Shown one piece after another: positions 61,872 to 64,000 of a DNA stretch of 64,000 bases; position 1 is the first letter of the stretch, and every line of letters starts with the position of its first letter. The notes beneath the pieces are model-generated. The model saw nothing but the letters and a program-made list of their open reading frames with translations. It did no database searches and was not told where the DNA came from. The stretch is from an uncultured Bacteroides sp. GTDB lineage: Bacteria > Bacteroidota > Bacteroidia > Bacteroidales > Bacteroidaceae. Location of the stretch: the NCBI GenBank assembly GCA_949285075.1, contig CASDXF010000006.1:1-64000 (forward strand), given 5' to 3'. The position numbers and the translations under genes were made by a program.

Positions 61872-63026
61872 ATGGCAACTAATTATCTTGAATCAAAGCC
61901 ACGGTATGAGATTTTGGACGGTCTACGTGGCGTGGCGGCCGTTATGGTCATTCTCTTTCACATGTTTGAATGTTACTCTCCGGGGCCACTGAAGCAAATC
62001 ATCAATCACGGATACCTTTCCGTGGATTTCTTTTTCGCTCTTTCCGGCTTCGTCATTTCCTACGCGTACGATGACCGTTGGAACCGGATGAGCATGAAAG
62101 ATTTCTTTAAGCGCCGTATCATCCGCTTGCATCCGATGGTGGTTTTCGGTACGCTGTTCGGCGCCTGTTTCTTTTATATCAATGCCGGGCCGAGTTTTCC
62201 GCAGATAGAGACTGTACCGTGGTACTTCTTCCTGTTGGCCATCGTATGGTGCTTGACGCTTCTTCCCATTCCCGCGGGCATGGACATGAGGGGCACGGTG
62301 GTGACGAATCCGTTTACCGACCCTGTGTGGTCGCTGCAATTTGAGTATGTAGCCAATATTGTTTACGCCTTTATTTTGCGCCATCTCTCAAAGTTGGCCA
62401 TTGGAGTATTGTGCCTCATAGCCGCTTTCTTCACCGTTACCCTTGCGATGAACGTCGACTTGTTCGGTTTTCTCGCTACACGGACGTGGGCCGCTTACAC
62501 GGTGATAGGCGGATGGTCGTTCGATGCGCCGCAGGTGTTTATCGGTTTTATCCGTTTGGCCTATCCTTTTCTTATCGGTATCTTTGTCGCCCGTATGGGA
62601 CGTTTCATAAAGGTGCGCAACGGCTTCATGTGGTGCGCGCTTATCGTTATCGCCATGACAGCGATTCCCCGCATCGGCGGAGAGGAGAATATGTGGATGA
62701 ACGGCTTGTACGAGTCCGTGATTATTCTTTTCGTTTTCCCTTTCATCTTGAGTATGGGAGCCGGTAGCGAGATTAAGAACCGGCGTGTACAGAAGCTTTG
62801 CAACTTCTTGGGAGAGATTTCTTATCCGCTGTATCTTACGCATATAATATATGTATATATGTTGTATACCTTCAAGAGCGCTCATCCCGATGCGCCTCTC
62901 AGCATGATTATATGTGTATGCGCGGGGTTGTTTGTCGCTTCTGTCTTTACCGCGTACGCCGCGTTGAAGCTGTATGACATACCCGTACGAGAGTACTTGA
63001 AATCCCGATGGTTCAGAAAGAAATAA
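61872..63026 (+). CDS. Acyltransferase family membrane protein (AT3)
   Basis: A 384-residue protein of the acyltransferase-3 type with about ten membrane segments. The opening 'YEILDGLRGVAAVMVILFHM' (about 10-29) holds the family's catalytic-type R and downstream His, followed by 'GYLSVDFFFALSGFVISY' and 'FFKRRIIRLHPMVVFGTLFG' (RxxxRxxP-like). Such enzymes add acetyl or other acyl groups to surface polysaccharides. A short stem AGAATGC/GCATTCT sits in the leader (about 61815-61835). Confidence 0.9.
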   Translation: MATNYLESKPRYEILDGLRGVAAVMVILFHMFECYSPGPLKQIINHGYLSVDFFFALSGFVISYAYDDRWNRMSMKDFFKRRIIRLHPMVVFGTLFGACFFYINAGPSFPQIETVPWYFFLLAIVWCLTLLPIPAGMDMRGTVVTNPFTDPVWSLQFEYVANIVYAFILRHLSKLAIGVLCLIAAFFTVTLAMNVDLFGFLATRTWAAYTVIGGWSFDAPQVFIGFIRLAYPFLIGIFVARMGRFIKVRNGFMWCALIVIAMTAIPRIGGEENMWMNGLYESVIILFVFPFILSMGAGSEIKNRRVQKLCNFLGEISYPLYLTHIIYVYMLYTFKSAHPDAPLSMIICVCAGLFVASVFTAYAALKLYDIPVREYLKSRWFRKK

Positions 63027-63041
63027 AGACAGCAAATAAAA

Positions 63042-64000
63042 ATGAAAGGAAAGATGAGAAAGATTACCGCGTTTCTTGCAGCCGTATGTCTTACGGTCAA
63101 TATTCAGGCGGAGGACGACTTGTTTAAGGCGAGCAGGCAAATAGACTTGCGCGCCCCGTCCGTGCCGTTGATTACTTCGGATACTTATTTAGCTATTTGG
63201 TCTCCCTATAATGAATTGACGGAAGGGAACACCGAACATTGGACTGCGGCTGAGCATCCGTTAATCGGAGCTGTGCGTGTAGACGGACAGACCTACCGTT
63301 TCATGGGCAAGGACAAGCTGGCGTTGGAAAGCATTGTCCCCATGACCGACAGCCAAGCGTGGGAAGGACGTTATTTAATGAATCAGCAGCCTGCGGGAGA
63401 CTGGATGGCGGTAGATTATGATGACCGGAACTGGAAAACGGGTAAGGCCGCTTTCGGTACGACGGACATGCGCCGCATCGGGACGGAATGGAAAGGCGAG
63501 AATACGGATATATGGGTACGGCGGGAGTTTACGCTGAATGATGTTGACAGGAGTGGGGCGATGTACCTGAAGTATTCGCACGACGACGTTTTCGAGCTTT
63601 ACCTGAACGGCGAGAAGTTAGTCTCCACGGGCGAGACGTGGAAGAACGACGTATTGCTCGAACTGACGGCCGAGATGAAGGCCAAGTTGCGCTCGGGGAA
63701 GAACGTGATTGCCGCCCATTGTCACAATACGACCAACGGGGCGTATGTGGACTTCGGCCTTTACCGGCAGCGCACGCAGAAGTGCAACTTCTCTCAGGCG
63801 GCCGTGCAGAAGGCGGTGGACGTATTGCCTACGCAGACCTACTACACCTTTGAGTGCGGTCCGGTAGAGCTTGACTTGGTTTTCACCGCTCCGTTGCTGA
63901 TGGAAGACCTCGACCTGATTTCTACGCCTATCAACTACGTTTCTTACCGCGTGCGTTCCCTCGACAAGAAGGAGCACGACGTGCAGGTATACATCGAGAC
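63042..64000 (+). CDS. Glutaminase-like secreted protein (DUF4964/DUF5127 type), cut by window end
   Basis: The open frame runs from ATG 63042 to the window edge (319 codons, no stop). It begins with a signal peptide (FLAAVCLTVNIQAEDD), then a DUF4964-type region: 'LRAPSVPLITSDTYLAIWSP', 'NTEHWTAAEHPLIGAVRVD', 'YRFMG'. A beta-sandwich region follows ('WVRREFTLNDVDRSGAMYLK', 'DVFELYLNGEKLVSTGETWK'). This order matches Bacteroidales proteins annotated as glutaminase A, normally about 820-850 residues, whose DUF5127 and DUF4965 parts would lie beyond the window. The true substrate of the family is not certain. Confidence 0.85.
   Translation, partial: MKGKMRKITAFLAAVCLTVNIQAEDDLFKASRQIDLRAPSVPLITSDTYLAIWSPYNELTEGNTEHWTAAEHPLIGAVRVDGQTYRFMGKDKLALESIVPMTDSQAWEGRYLMNQQPAGDWMAVDYDDRNWKTGKAAFGTTDMRRIGTEWKGENTDIWVRREFTLNDVDRSGAMYLKYSHDDVFELYLNGEKLVSTGETWKNDVLLELTAEMKAKLRSGKNVIAAHCHNTTNGAYVDFGLYRQRTQKCNFSQAAVQKAVDVLPTQTYYTFECGPVELDLVFTAPLLMEDLDLISTPINYVSYRVRSLDKKEHDVQVYIE

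Overview
The window looks like chromosome of a Bacteroidales bacterium. It carries TonB-dependent receptor, GH115, GxGYxYP, DUF2723, DUF4248/HU-HIG/smalltalk and DUF6443-Rhs families, -7 promoter boxes of the form TAnnTTTG instead of -10/-35 boxes, and almost no Shine-Dalgarno sequences. Most of it is GC-rich and rather ordinary. A strikingly AT-rich patch (about 45.35-50.2 kb) is the accessory tip of an Rhs polymorphic-toxin locus. I saw no rRNA, tRNA or CRISPR array.

Layout. 0-3.1 kb: a calpain-like cysteine protease lipoprotein with three discoidin-like domains. 3.4-8.9 kb (minus): GxGYxYP glycosidase-like protein, lgt, panE, a small membrane protein, ychF. 9.2-17.0 kb: a beta-propeller remnant, an ABM-domain lipoprotein, a beta-helix/propeller fusion, an esterase, a DUF2807 lipoprotein, and a sigma factor-membrane protein-lipoprotein operon. 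17.5-26.9 kb: GH115 alpha-glucuronidase, queG, polysaccharide deacetylase, DUF2723 membrane protein, methyltransferase. 27.5-33.7 kb: orphan metal-type ABC ATPase, a repeat-rich lipoprotein, a small winged-helix protein, a BamA/TamA-like outer membrane protein, DUF1893. 33.8-51.4 kb: accessory region. 51.7-64 kb: metallo-beta-lactamase-fold lipoprotein, THUMP-like methyltransferase, TonB receptor plus phosphatase pair, GNAT protein, parE-coaD, acyltransferase, and the start of a glutaminase-like protein.

The accessory region runs in this order: a BT4734/VapE-type protein broken by one extra G; a 1.3-kb noncoding tract of palindromes and tandem repeats; a DUF4248 / HU-like / smalltalk module flanked by inverted AT-rich repeats and carrying a 20-bp operator-like array; a frameshifted Rhs-partner gene; a full-length DUF6443-Rhs toxin whose tip has a colicin M-like signature; a membrane-anchored candidate immunity protein; a run of further immunity-like genes; a displaced, broken Rhs tip cassette with its own lipoprotein partner; a third Rhs scrap; and an S24-type repressor. 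Shared repeats (185 bp, 40 bp and 21 bp) mark the recombination joints, so the locus reads as a record of repeated toxin-tip replacement.

The intergenic DNA is also unusual. Four loci carry 7-bp TTGTACA-like boxes spaced exactly 22 bp apart. Seven loci carry a REP-like hairpin family built from CCCTA/TAGGG and CTC/GAG arms. One locus is a tandem of four GCTAAC-GTTAGC palindromes, and two loci carry a CCGATTCC palindrome.
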